DNA of 30,164 bases. Source: JBFHER01 sp041584055. Its GTDB lineage: Bacteria; Bacteroidota; Bacteroidia; Bacteroidales; UBA5342. The stretch lies in assembly GCA_041584055.1 (NCBI GenBank), contig JBFHER010000011.1:1-30164 (forward strand), read 5' to 3'. Shown here one piece after another: positions 15,740 through 23,616 of the stretch. Numbering within the stretch: position 1 is the stretch's first letter; each line of letters starts with the position of its first letter. Made by a program: the position numbers and the translations under genes. Below the pieces are notes generated by a model. That model ran no database searches, had not been told where the DNA came from, and was given only the letters and a program-made list of their open reading frames with translations.

Positions 15740-18300
15740 TTTAAAACCTCATATTCATAAAAGCGATAACTGGCAGGGGCATCCATCTCAAATGTGATGG
15801 ATAAATCTTCTTTAAGTCTTATTTTTTCCTCCGTATGATGAAACAAATCTCTGAGTAGAATCACATCTCCCTCTTTGCAGAACCGAATTTTCATGGCATG
15901 GGAATTCTTTTTGTTATTCAATTCCCTGAATATCAGAAAATGGCCTTCCCTGCTTTCTTTTTGGTAGGTCTGAAATCCGGTATAGCTCATGTTATCTGGT
16001 TCGTCTCCGATAGGGAATACATAACTATCCCAAATTTTGTCCCGCTCAGACTTATATACATTGAACATCTCTTTTAAAACATTTTTTTCCTCCTGATTGT
16101 AGTTACGGGGCATACAAAATAGCTGTGGAACGCCCATTAATGTTGTAGCCACGGCATAATCAGCACCATGCAAATAGGCATCCGATATCTCCTTGTCCAC
16201 CAGGCGTGGGTTATGGCTGGTTAATTGAAATTTATTCAGATTATTGTAACGGGATAACATCCAATAATCACGCAGGGCCGTCCAAGGGATGTAAGTAACA
16301 TTTGCGGGTGCTGTGGGTTTTCGGTTCATAAAATGCAGATTTCCGTATTCCCTTGCCCAATAGTAACCATACCGGGGCGCATTCTCTGTTAGATCCCAAC
16401 TTATCATGCTTTTATGATTTGTATAAAGCATGAATTTACGGGCTTTTTGCATCATTTCATCCAGGGCATCGTGATTTGGGAAAGAAGCAAAATCCAGTTT
16501 CAGCTGTTTCATGTGAATTTGATCCCAGTTCCAAATCATGTCTTCCGGTTCCATGGCCCTAGCCACACCCCATAAGCCAAGATCTATGCCATGGTACTTC
16601 TTTTCCCTGATCACATTGGTCCAGCCTTCAGGATAAATCTCCTCATGTGGTCTCCACCGGTTATTTGTTGGGGATGCTGATGTTGCGCTTTTGCTTACCT
16701 GCCAGCCATCATCTATCAACAAAAGATCAATCCCCATTTCCGCACACAATGGGATCTCATTAAGAATGGATGATTCCCAAGCATAATTTCTTCCATCCCT
16801 GGCGTTCAGACTATGTCCCCAGGTGAGTGTCATTATATACATATCCCGCTCCTTTCTTACCGGAAAACGATAGCGATCAAATGTTTTCACCGCCAGTTCC
16901 CGATAGTCCTCTCCACCATTGTACACCAACATCCATGATCCCCATGCCCATTTATAGTGTGCAGTGTCCACCTCTTCGGGATATAAACCTGTTCCGGTAT
17001 TGGTAACGCCGCCATTTTCAAAGCCAAATTCTCCTGTATCAACACCATATTGATTTACACATTTGTGAGATTCTTTAAGCATGATAACTCCTTCGTTCCC
17101 ATCCTCTATGCTGATAGCATTTGCCCAGTTTACATTTGTTGGGTCATCTTTGATATTCGACAGGTATTTCTCCTTGTAGATGGGTGTATTGGGAAAATTC
17201 CTATGTTGCGTATCGTTGTAATAGCCGTACAATCGCACGTCCTTCCCCTCCACATTGCAGGGTAGGAAATCAACACGACCTGTTGGGATCAGGTCCTGTT
17301 CCTGAAGTTTTTCGCCACAGTCAGCATAGGCACTTAAATGATAGGCAGCCGGTGCATCCTCATGCAGTGCTTCCACCCGTTCCACAATGCCGTTTTTTAT
17401 CTTCTTTGCGTCCTTTCCTTCCTCATAAATCCAGAGTTCCGAAAGTTGTGCATCCTCCCCCTCAATCTTATCCACATATATGCGGATGGTATTATCAATG
17501 GCAAGGTTCGTTGGCAAATCAATGGTTTTGATTGATGGCTTATTTGATATGACCGTCGCAGGAATCAGGTCAACCTCTGCTTCACCATCCACGCTGCCAG
17601 CCCTTAGCTTTTGAATCCGTTTTTTACCATCCCAGCTCCACCAACTTAATCCCACTTTGTAATTCTTAGTCTGGTCCAAGCCTTTTATGTGGTATTGGAT
17701 GCATTTTTCATCCCTGACAATGGATGCATACCATTGCTGCGCCATTCCCTGAGCCAGATAGGGCGTTTGATTACGACCATTGACCAGTTCAATGCTGATG
17801 CCTTTTCGTTGATCAGCATTCACGTTTGTAATGTGACTGGCCGTTTTACCTTTTAACCAGATTCTTGAATAGATTCCCGGGGCATCCGGGTAAACCCATA
17901 ACTGATACTTTAATGTTGTTTCTATGGATGGGTAGAAAATTTCTGCAACAACTTCAATATGAGGAGATGTAAAACCCTCGTCGGTGCTTTCAGTGGTGTA
18001 TAGGGATAAAAGTTCTGCAGGCGTATTGTCAATGAGCCCTGCATAAGACCAGTCGGCACCAACATTTGGATTTACATCCACCCATTCTTTCCCGCTGATT
18101 AGGTTTTTCAGACCAATGGTGACAAATCCCTTGCCGGTCCATTGAAGTACGCGTTCGACTGACCCAGTTGAAACAAGCAAATTATTTGCTTCTGTTTTTA
18201 CGAACGCGTTTCCAAAACTATTTTTTACAGTGGGTAAATCGGCTGCGGCCATGGAGAAAAAAACAAACAGCATTACTCCCGTTGAAACGATCTTTGACAT
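15736..18300 (-). CDS. GH36-like secreted alpha-glycosidase with inserted carbohydrate-binding-like domain
   Basis: Predicted secreted enzyme of 854 residues from an ATG at 18300; an in-frame TTG at 18309 is less likely. A signal peptide (VMLFVFFSMAAA) is followed by a supersandwich-like N-terminal region. A stretch around residues 195-315 (NYKVGLSWWSWDG and LSELWIYEEGKD) resembles an NPCBM/malectin-type binding module. The catalytic TIM barrel starts near 490: IDLLLIDDGWQ (Asp530, Asp531), GIDLGLWGVARAM, then QLKLDFASF with Asp603 where GH36/GH27 enzymes carry the nucleophile. MISWDLTENAPR (Asp636) may hold another acid. The usual GH36 acid/base context (GGRFDPG-like) is not recognisable, so the substrate may not be alpha-galactose. 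It is the last of four glycosidase genes and overlaps the opposite sulfatase by 4 bases at the stop. Confidence 0.68.
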   Translation of the reverse strand: MSKIVSTGVMLFVFFSMAAADLPTVKNSFGNAFVKTEANNLLVSTGSVERVLQWTGKGFVTIGLKNLISGKEWVDVNPNVGADWSYAGLIDNTPAELLSLYTTESTDEGFTSPHIEVVAEIFYPSIETTLKYQLWVYPDAPGIYSRIWLKGKTASHITNVNADQRKGISIELVNGRNQTPYLAQGMAQQWYASIVRDEKCIQYHIKGLDQTKNYKVGLSWWSWDGKKRIQKLRAGSVDGEAEVDLIPATVISNKPSIKTIDLPTNLAIDNTIRIYVDKIEGEDAQLSELWIYEEGKDAKKIKNGIVERVEALHEDAPAAYHLSAYADCGEKLQEQDLIPTGRVDFLPCNVEGKDVRLYGYYNDTQHRNFPNTPIYKEKYLSNIKDDPTNVNWANAISIEDGNEGVIMLKESHKCVNQYGVDTGEFGFENGGVTNTGTGLYPEEVDTAHYKWAWGSWMLVYNGGEDYRELAVKTFDRYRFPVRKERDMYIMTLTWGHSLNARDGRNYAWESSILNEIPLCAEMGIDLLLIDDGWQVSKSATSASPTNNRWRPHEEIYPEGWTNVIREKKYHGIDLGLWGVARAMEPEDMIWNWDQIHMKQLKLDFASFPNHDALDEMMQKARKFMLYTNHKSMISWDLTENAPRYGYYWAREYGNLHFMNRKPTAPANVTYIPWTALRDYWMLSRYNNLNKFQLTSHNPRLVDKEISDAYLHGADYAVATTLMGVPQLFCMPRNYNQEEKNVLKEMFNVYKSERDKIWDSYVFPIGDEPDNMSYTGFQTYQKESREGHFLIFRELNNKKNSHAMKIRFCKEGDVILLRDLFHHTEEKIRLKEDLSITFEMDAPASYRFYEYEVLN

Positions 18301-18359
18301 GTTTAACAAATTTTACTTTGACACGAGCATTTTGAGCTTGAAACAAGCATCAGCATGCA

Positions 18360-19457
18360 TTACTTCAACCAAACTTTAAACAGGTGCGACCCACTTCCAA
18401 AACCCGGTTTCAAATTGATTCCTGTTGCAAAATAGACGTATGCAGGCTTCCCATCAATTGAGAGTACCTGTGCGCGTTCAAGATGTCCATGTTTTTTGCC
18501 TCTATAAACATACGCTTCTTCAAGGGCGTCTTCACCCAGGTAATGAGCTAAATCTTCGTAGGCCCGGGATATGTTTTCACCGTCAAAAGCAAACCCATCA
18601 GCCGAGCGCCATAAGAGTCCGCCACCACTGTTCCCCATTCTTGCGCCAAAATCCCGACTGAATAGAAATACAGAATCATTCATTGTAAAAGCATATGCAT
18701 CTTCCAACGGCATGTCAGGTGGTGTGATTCTCACGGGATGGTGAATGTAAGGTCCTTCCACATTGTCAGCAAGTGCAACGCCATAGGTATAGACATAGCC
18801 TTTGGGTTGTTTTCTGACCACCGACTTATTATACAAATGATATTTACCATTGAATTTTACCAGTGTTGGGTTTGAAACGCCCAATTTTGCCGTGTAGTTC
18901 CACACAGTAGAATCCTGTGATTTCCGCAGCATGGTTCCGTCTTTTTCTGCCCCCTTTGCAGGACGCCAGTTATCATTCAGGTCATCGGAAACGTACATTA
19001 CAATGCGTTGAGTCGTCAGGTCATTGTTCTCGTTAACAATGAAGCATAACACATAGCGACCATCGATGTAATTGATGCTTGGATTATGAGGTGAGTTAAA
19101 TTTCCCATCCTGATCGGGCACGGCCACACGAACAAATTTAAACGGCCCTTCCGGCTTTTCCCCCACATAATGCGCTATCTCGCAATCCTTGTACCAGCCA
19201 CTAAAATCTTTTTGTGTATCCATTGGCCACTGAGCCACATAAAGATGGACCTTTCCATCGGGAGCCATCACCGGTGAAGACCCCCAAACGTGCATCCCCT
19301 CCTGTTCTGCAGCGATTCCCACATAACCAAATTCAAAGGATTGCGAGAAACTGTTGAACGGAATAAGTATTGCAATCATACCGAAGATCATTGCCAGCCT
19401 CACTTGTGATATCCAAACTCTAAAACAAAACCAGCATACTTTTTCTTTTGTAATCAT
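18360..19457 (-). CDS. Five-bladed beta-propeller glycoside hydrolase-like protein (GH43/GH117-like fold)
   Basis: Secreted protein of 365 residues. A hydrophobic segment (AMIFGMIAILIPFNSFSQ) at residues 22-40 looks like a signal peptide; an internal ATG at residue 22 or 26 may be the true start. The body has the repeating rhythm of the GH43/32/62/117 propeller fold: WGSSPVMAPDGKVHLYVAQ, SPHNPSINYIDGRYVLCF, VSNPTLVKFNGKYHLYNK, DAYAFTMNDSVFLFSRDFG and HLERAQVLSIDGKPAYVYFA. These blades bring acidic residues to a central pocket, but I cannot assign a numbered family or confirm the acid triad. Exo-acting enzymes with this fold cut arabinose, galactose or anhydrogalactose linkages. It lies between the fibronectin-module enzyme and the GH36-like enzyme (59 bp upstream of the latter) and probably shares their transcript. 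Confidence 0.7.
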   Translation of the reverse strand: MITKEKVCWFCFRVWISQVRLAMIFGMIAILIPFNSFSQSFEFGYVGIAAEQEGMHVWGSSPVMAPDGKVHLYVAQWPMDTQKDFSGWYKDCEIAHYVGEKPEGPFKFVRVAVPDQDGKFNSPHNPSINYIDGRYVLCFIVNENNDLTTQRIVMYVSDDLNDNWRPAKGAEKDGTMLRKSQDSTVWNYTAKLGVSNPTLVKFNGKYHLYNKSVVRKQPKGYVYTYGVALADNVEGPYIHHPVRITPPDMPLEDAYAFTMNDSVFLFSRDFGARMGNSGGGLLWRSADGFAFDGENISRAYEDLAHYLGEDALEEAYVYRGKKHGHLERAQVLSIDGKPAYVYFATGINLKPGFGSGSHLFKVWLK

Positions 19458-19495
19458 AAGTGCAAATCTTTTAATTTCTCTCTTAACCCTTCCAT

Positions 19496-19520
19496 AATAA
19501 TCATTTTATAAATCATTATT
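19496..19520. repeat. A/T-rich near-palindrome upstream of the propeller gene
   Basis: A 25-base near-palindrome with arms AATAAT and ATTATT, ending about 40 bases before the propeller gene start and followed by a second TCATTAT copy. Only the positions around one C-C pair and the centre break the symmetry. It could be an operator or a chance A/T-rich symmetry. Confidence 0.25.
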
Positions 19521-19543
19521 TCATTATCAATATGGGCTGATCC

Positions 19544-19560
19544 AGGCACCAAATGTGCCT
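19544..19560. terminator. Small hairpin between two glycosidase genes
   Basis: AGGCAC, a five-base loop, then GTGCCT: a perfect 6-base stem in the 163-bp gap after the fibronectin-module enzyme. No U-run follows in the direction of transcription, so it is at best a partial terminator, or an RNA-processing or regulator site. Confidence 0.35.
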
Positions 19561-19620
19561 AATTTAAGAATATTTCTTCTCTTTTATTACGCTCCTTCTT
19601 TAATAATGAGGTCAGTTCAT

Positions 19621-22209
19621 TTATAGCTTTAGCGTTTTGTGTGGCGGAAGACTGTAAATCGATTTACCATTGGTATTCACAAAACCTTTAATTGCATATT
19701 TCCGTGCTGTTTTAAAGTCGCTTTTTGGGATGCTTACCCAAAAATAATCCGGGGCCACTTCGTCCGACTCATAAAGAACTTCCTCCTCAGTCAAATAAGA
19801 AACATCGCTAATCGCGACGCCATACCTGATATCGCCATCCAGTTTGATATTAGTGAATTTGATCTTAATGCGAACAGCTTCCCCGTGGGTTTGAATTTCG
19901 CTGACTTCAATGCGCAACTGTTTGTCGACTTTGATGATGGTAGCAATGTTTGGATAATAGTCACATTCACCATCTTCATTGTAAGCTTTCACTGTATAAT
20001 AAAAAGACTCTCCCGGCTTGATGCTTTTATCTTCAAAATAATTTAACTCAATCCCATCTGCAAGAGGCGTGAATTCATGTAACTTTTCTCCCCGATAAAT
20101 CCTGTACTTAACATGGGGATTAATTGTATCCTGAATGATCCAGGCCAATTTAACGGTTCCGTTTGCTGTTGCTTTGGCAGAGATATTACGGGGAGGTAAA
20201 GGTATGTGTTTCTTACAAGTAAGCACAAGTTCTTCTGATGCCGGCCCTTCTCCAAGACCATTATAGGCTGTCACCGAAATTTTATACGGTGTGTCATATT
20301 TCAATCCCTCGATGCGGTAACCAAAAACATTCTTTGCATCATAGCGCACCATTCTCTCCTGATTCAGAACACTCACCCAATACCCGTCTGCATTGGCTAC
20401 ACTTTCCCACATCACTGTAAGGGTTGTATCCCTCCTTGCCGTTTTAAATATTTTTGGCTGTTTCGGTCGCTGGTGGGTTAAGTGTACCGGTGATGAAAAT
20501 TCGCTTTTCCCGGATGAGTTATACGCAGACACAGCGAAGAAATAGCTTTGTCCTTTTTTCAAATCCGTGAGTGTGATGCTCGTATTAGCACACCCCTGAA
20601 TGTCCATTACCTTGTTTAAATGTGCTTTATCCGTCCCATATGCGACCTGATATCCCTGTGCAATGTCGCGCTTCCACCAATGTAGCAGTACACCATTTTC
20701 AACATTCGAAATCTTGTAAATCCGAGGTGTCGCAGGTGCAGCGGTTACATTTGATTCCCATTTAATCAAGACCACCGAAAATGGGGGAATGTTTAATGGA
20801 TTAGCACTCACTTCATCTTCAATCACAGGGATGTTTTGATTTGCCGGGATCTCTGAAAACATGTACCTTCGGGATACATTTCCAGATAAAGGTAACTCTC
20901 CAAGCATCACCTTACAGTTATGGGAAATGGCAGAGCGATTGGTGACCAACAAATAATCATAGCCATTTATCCCTTTAAAAGCACGGGCATACATGGCCTC
21001 CACCTGCGTTCCTTTTAAGCCTTCTACCCTTGCACCTCCCTGTATTTTCGTATCCCAGGTATAACTGGTATTATTGGTTGCTTCATGCACTAAGGCAAGG
21101 GCATTGCCTTCATCATCAATTTTCACCCCCGTTCGCATTGTATCGGTATTGATCCTGAGTCCGTTTTTATAGGCATGCAATATTTCGTTGTTTCGGTTAA
21201 TGGCAGGTTTATATTTATTACTGATCTCATGAGAACCAATGTACTGAAGATTGGGATGTGCCAATTGACGGAGTGTATATTCCGCGTTGTAAATTGCTGA
21301 ATAAATGCCATTCAAGGGTGCATTCCACACTCCAAATTCAGTGATTATCATGGGAACCCCCTGCCAGGTATAACGTTCGATTTCTGCCATGGCGGTCTTG
21401 TCGGTGGCTTCGATCACTTTTGTATTTCCGCGCTTGTATGCTTTTTCAAACGGTTCTCTTCCTCCAACATGCGGTGCATAAGAATGTTTTGAGAACACAT
21501 CCCACCAGGCGCCGTTTTCTTCCTGATAGCTGTGAATCTCTTTCATAAAGCCCCATATGCCGTCCCAACTGCAATTAAGTGCCAATTTTGCATCCGGGAA
21601 CACCCTTCGAATGGCATCACCGTAGGGTTTCATTTTGGCTGCATAATCATATCCATCATTCCACCAGTATCGCTCCCGATGCGGAACATAAAAATATGGT
21701 TCATTGCAAAACTGCCAAACCTCCACTTCGATGTTATTGTTTTTACAAAAGCGTGCCAGTTCTTCTGCCACTTTGGGTGTTTCAGAATAGCCATTGATGG
21801 TCACAATCAATTTTCCGCCCACCTCACCTAGCAAGTGATATAAATCGATAATACGATGAGGGCCTTTAACCTGTGTGAATTCGTATCCTTTAAAGTAAGC
21901 CTGTTGATGATCGAACATCAGGGCATAATCCTTATCATAAAGGCCAGTGGCGCTGTTAAATGCATCACCCATCGTGCCAGAGAAATAACGCAACCAGCCC
22001 GGTTTTAGTCCATGCACAGCTGCCTTGAAATCAGGATGTGAGTAACTCCATACTTTATCTGCAATGCGTACATTAAAGCCACTGCTTCCCTCCTGAAGCA
22101 CATGTCCCTGCGTTGTGTCTATGTAAATAATGGCCTCTTTTGGGTCTTTCTCTTGTGCCGCCATTGCCATGACAACAAAGGAAAGTACATAAACGAAACT
22201 CCACTTCAT
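19621..22209 (-). CDS. Clan GH-A-like retaining glycosidase with fibronectin type III modules
   Basis: Secreted enzyme of 862 residues. A signal peptide (WSFVYVLSFVVMAMAAQ) is followed by a TIM barrel of GH39/GH51/GH79-like appearance. VWQFCNEPYFYVP holds the Asn-Glu pair (Glu170, candidate acid/base) and VPMIITEFGVWN holds Glu291, the candidate nucleophile, 121 residues on. A beta-sandwich subdomain closes the catalytic part at about residue 487 (NIPPFSVVLIKWE). Three fibronectin type III modules follow (about 492-580, 582-670 and 672-758), then a further beta-rich C-terminal module to 862. There is no T9SS signal. The start codon comes two bases after the stop of the upstream clan-A-like gene, so the two are translationally coupled. 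The sugar specificity is not deducible; arabinofuranosidase- and xylosidase-like families share the fold. Confidence 0.75.
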   Translation of the reverse strand: MKWSFVYVLSFVVMAMAAQEKDPKEAIIYIDTTQGHVLQEGSSGFNVRIADKVWSYSHPDFKAAVHGLKPGWLRYFSGTMGDAFNSATGLYDKDYALMFDHQQAYFKGYEFTQVKGPHRIIDLYHLLGEVGGKLIVTINGYSETPKVAEELARFCKNNNIEVEVWQFCNEPYFYVPHRERYWWNDGYDYAAKMKPYGDAIRRVFPDAKLALNCSWDGIWGFMKEIHSYQEENGAWWDVFSKHSYAPHVGGREPFEKAYKRGNTKVIEATDKTAMAEIERYTWQGVPMIITEFGVWNAPLNGIYSAIYNAEYTLRQLAHPNLQYIGSHEISNKYKPAINRNNEILHAYKNGLRINTDTMRTGVKIDDEGNALALVHEATNNTSYTWDTKIQGGARVEGLKGTQVEAMYARAFKGINGYDYLLVTNRSAISHNCKVMLGELPLSGNVSRRYMFSEIPANQNIPVIEDEVSANPLNIPPFSVVLIKWESNVTAAPATPRIYKISNVENGVLLHWWKRDIAQGYQVAYGTDKAHLNKVMDIQGCANTSITLTDLKKGQSYFFAVSAYNSSGKSEFSSPVHLTHQRPKQPKIFKTARRDTTLTVMWESVANADGYWVSVLNQERMVRYDAKNVFGYRIEGLKYDTPYKISVTAYNGLGEGPASEELVLTCKKHIPLPPRNISAKATANGTVKLAWIIQDTINPHVKYRIYRGEKLHEFTPLADGIELNYFEDKSIKPGESFYYTVKAYNEDGECDYYPNIATIIKVDKQLRIEVSEIQTHGEAVRIKIKFTNIKLDGDIRYGVAISDVSYLTEEEVLYESDEVAPDYFWVSIPKSDFKTARKYAIKGFVNTNGKSIYSLPPHKTLKL

Positions 22210-22211
22210 AC

Positions 22212-23393
22212 CTATTCTTTAATAAATTTACAGGACATCCCGTTTGTTAGTAACACATAGAATCCGGGCGTCAGACCTGTTGTATTTATAACTTTAGAAT
22301 TGCCACATAGCACTTGTTTTCCCAGGGAATTGTAAACACAAAAACCGGCACCTTCATCCACGCCTTTTATCTGTACACCGGTGGTGCATGGATTGGGGAA
22401 AACCTGAATTTGCTTTTTTAGATTAGCATCCACTGAGGCATTCGCAGCTGCAACTGGTTTCAGATAAATCTCCATCAGGTTTTTCCCTGCAGTATTAATT
22501 TCTCCAGTGGTCATACTAATTGTATTCCAGCTATTGTACAATACCAATCCATCCACACCTGCATCCACAGCCACCTGAATGCGTGTACCTGTTCCGTATT
22601 TGTCGTTGTTGTTTGTTTCGGAATCCCAAACTGGCAAGTTTTTTGCCTTTGCCAGCGCTATAAATTCAGGCCATTTGCTGTGTTCAAATCCCAAATTATG
22701 AGTAGTTGCCACAGTAATATGATCTGCGATTTCAGTGTTTTTCATTAAAAGGATGCCGGCACCTAAGCCCCAGACACAGGATCCAATCAACTCAGCACCA
22801 TTCAAATTTCCTTTCAGTGATGCATAAATTGTGTTGATTTGGTCGGTACTCCAAGCGCTTTCGGGGCGGCCATCCTCGTTAAAGGGATTGATCCATTTCA
22901 GGGAATACAATTGTGCAAAGTCTACTATTCTGGCAATGAGTATTGCTGTTTTTGCAGGATCATTAATAACAGGTCCACCATTTGCATCAGCATTTAGTAC
23001 GCCATTTGCAATACGTTGTCCACCTGATGATTGTGCCGGATTGGCAAACAACGGAAATCCTTGTCTGCCTGCCTCCCTGATAAAATAATCAAGCATCAGT
23101 GAATCGGGTGTTAAACCGGATGCAAATATTGGAATTCGAATGCCATTTACTTTTAATTTTGAAAAGCCCTTAAGCAGGTTATCAACCTGCGAGGTTTTGG
23201 TGATCTTATTCTGTATAAATCCCTGTTTTACGTCCCCAAGCACATACGCCATATCATTTGTATAAATGCTTGTCTGCCCTTGTAAACCAAGACTCACAAA
23301 AAAGAGTATTAAAACCAACCATGCGTTGCCGCCATTTATCTTCTGCCTTGCTTTCGTTTTCTTTTCCATTATCATCAACGTAAATTTAAACAT
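22212..23393 (-). CDS. Small TIM-barrel glycosidase-like protein with T9SS sorting domain
   Basis: Predicted extracellular protein of 393 residues that I cannot place in a numbered family. An unusual N-terminus, with possible starts at residues 1, 7 or 9, leads to a signal peptide (WLVLILFFVSLGLQGQ). The catalytic-looking part (about 42-320) has clan GH-A features: NGIRIPIF early, LKWINPFNEDGRPE with Glu173 after Asn, LPVWDSETNNND with Glu259, and GLVLYNSW as a last strand. The two Glu are only 86 residues apart, shorter than in many clan-A enzymes. From about residue 330 the sequence is a type A T9SS C-terminal domain: VFPNPCTTGVQIKG, VYNSLGKQVL, TTGLTPGFYVL and a basic end. Export to the cell surface fits an endo-acting first cut. 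It opens the glycosidase block, just past the terminator. Confidence 0.7.
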   Translation of the reverse strand: MFKFTLMIMEKKTKARQKINGGNAWLVLILFFVSLGLQGQTSIYTNDMAYVLGDVKQGFIQNKITKTSQVDNLLKGFSKLKVNGIRIPIFASGLTPDSLMLDYFIREAGRQGFPLFANPAQSSGGQRIANGVLNADANGGPVINDPAKTAILIARIVDFAQLYSLKWINPFNEDGRPESAWSTDQINTIYASLKGNLNGAELIGSCVWGLGAGILLMKNTEIADHITVATTHNLGFEHSKWPEFIALAKAKNLPVWDSETNNNDKYGTGTRIQVAVDAGVDGLVLYNSWNTISMTTGEINTAGKNLMEIYLKPVAAANASVDANLKKQIQVFPNPCTTGVQIKGVDEGAGFCVYNSLGKQVLCGNSKVINTTGLTPGFYVLLTNGMSCKFIKE

Positions 23394-23423
23394 AATCCCC
23401 GGGTAAGTTTATTGCTAAAAACT

Positions 23424-23434
23424 CAAATCTTATA
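23424..23434 (-). promoter_or_regulatory. Weak candidate promoter for the glycosidase block
   Basis: On the minus strand TATAAGATTTG ends about 30 bases before the start of the T9SS glycosidase gene. It resembles a -7 box with one extra base between TA and TTTG. The preceding terminator argues that a promoter should be in this 160-bp gap, but the match is imperfect. Confidence 0.25.
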
Positions 23435-23556
23435 ATAAAATTACCATTGTTGCACGTGCTATTCTGAATGCTTCAACGGGGCTGTTGTATGTAAGTATTG
23501 CGCGCCTGTACGATTCAAACAAGCAGGTTCATGCATGCTGTCCTCAGTTATTCAGG

Positions 23557-23592
23557 AATAGAAAAGGCCGGAAATCTCCGACCTTTTCTATT
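23557..23592. terminator. Strong bidirectional hairpin terminator after the SusCD-sulfatase operon
   Basis: AATAGAAAAGG (23557-23567) pairs perfectly with CCTTTTCTATT (23582-23592). After one mismatch an inner CGG/CCG extends the stem around a 6-base loop. The A-rich left arm and T-rich right arm make it work in either direction. It starts 24 bases past the stop of the lipoprotein sulfatase gene and separates that operon from the glycosidase block. Confidence 0.8.
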
Positions 23593-23616
23593 TCGAACTT
23601 TAACTAACACTGCGAA

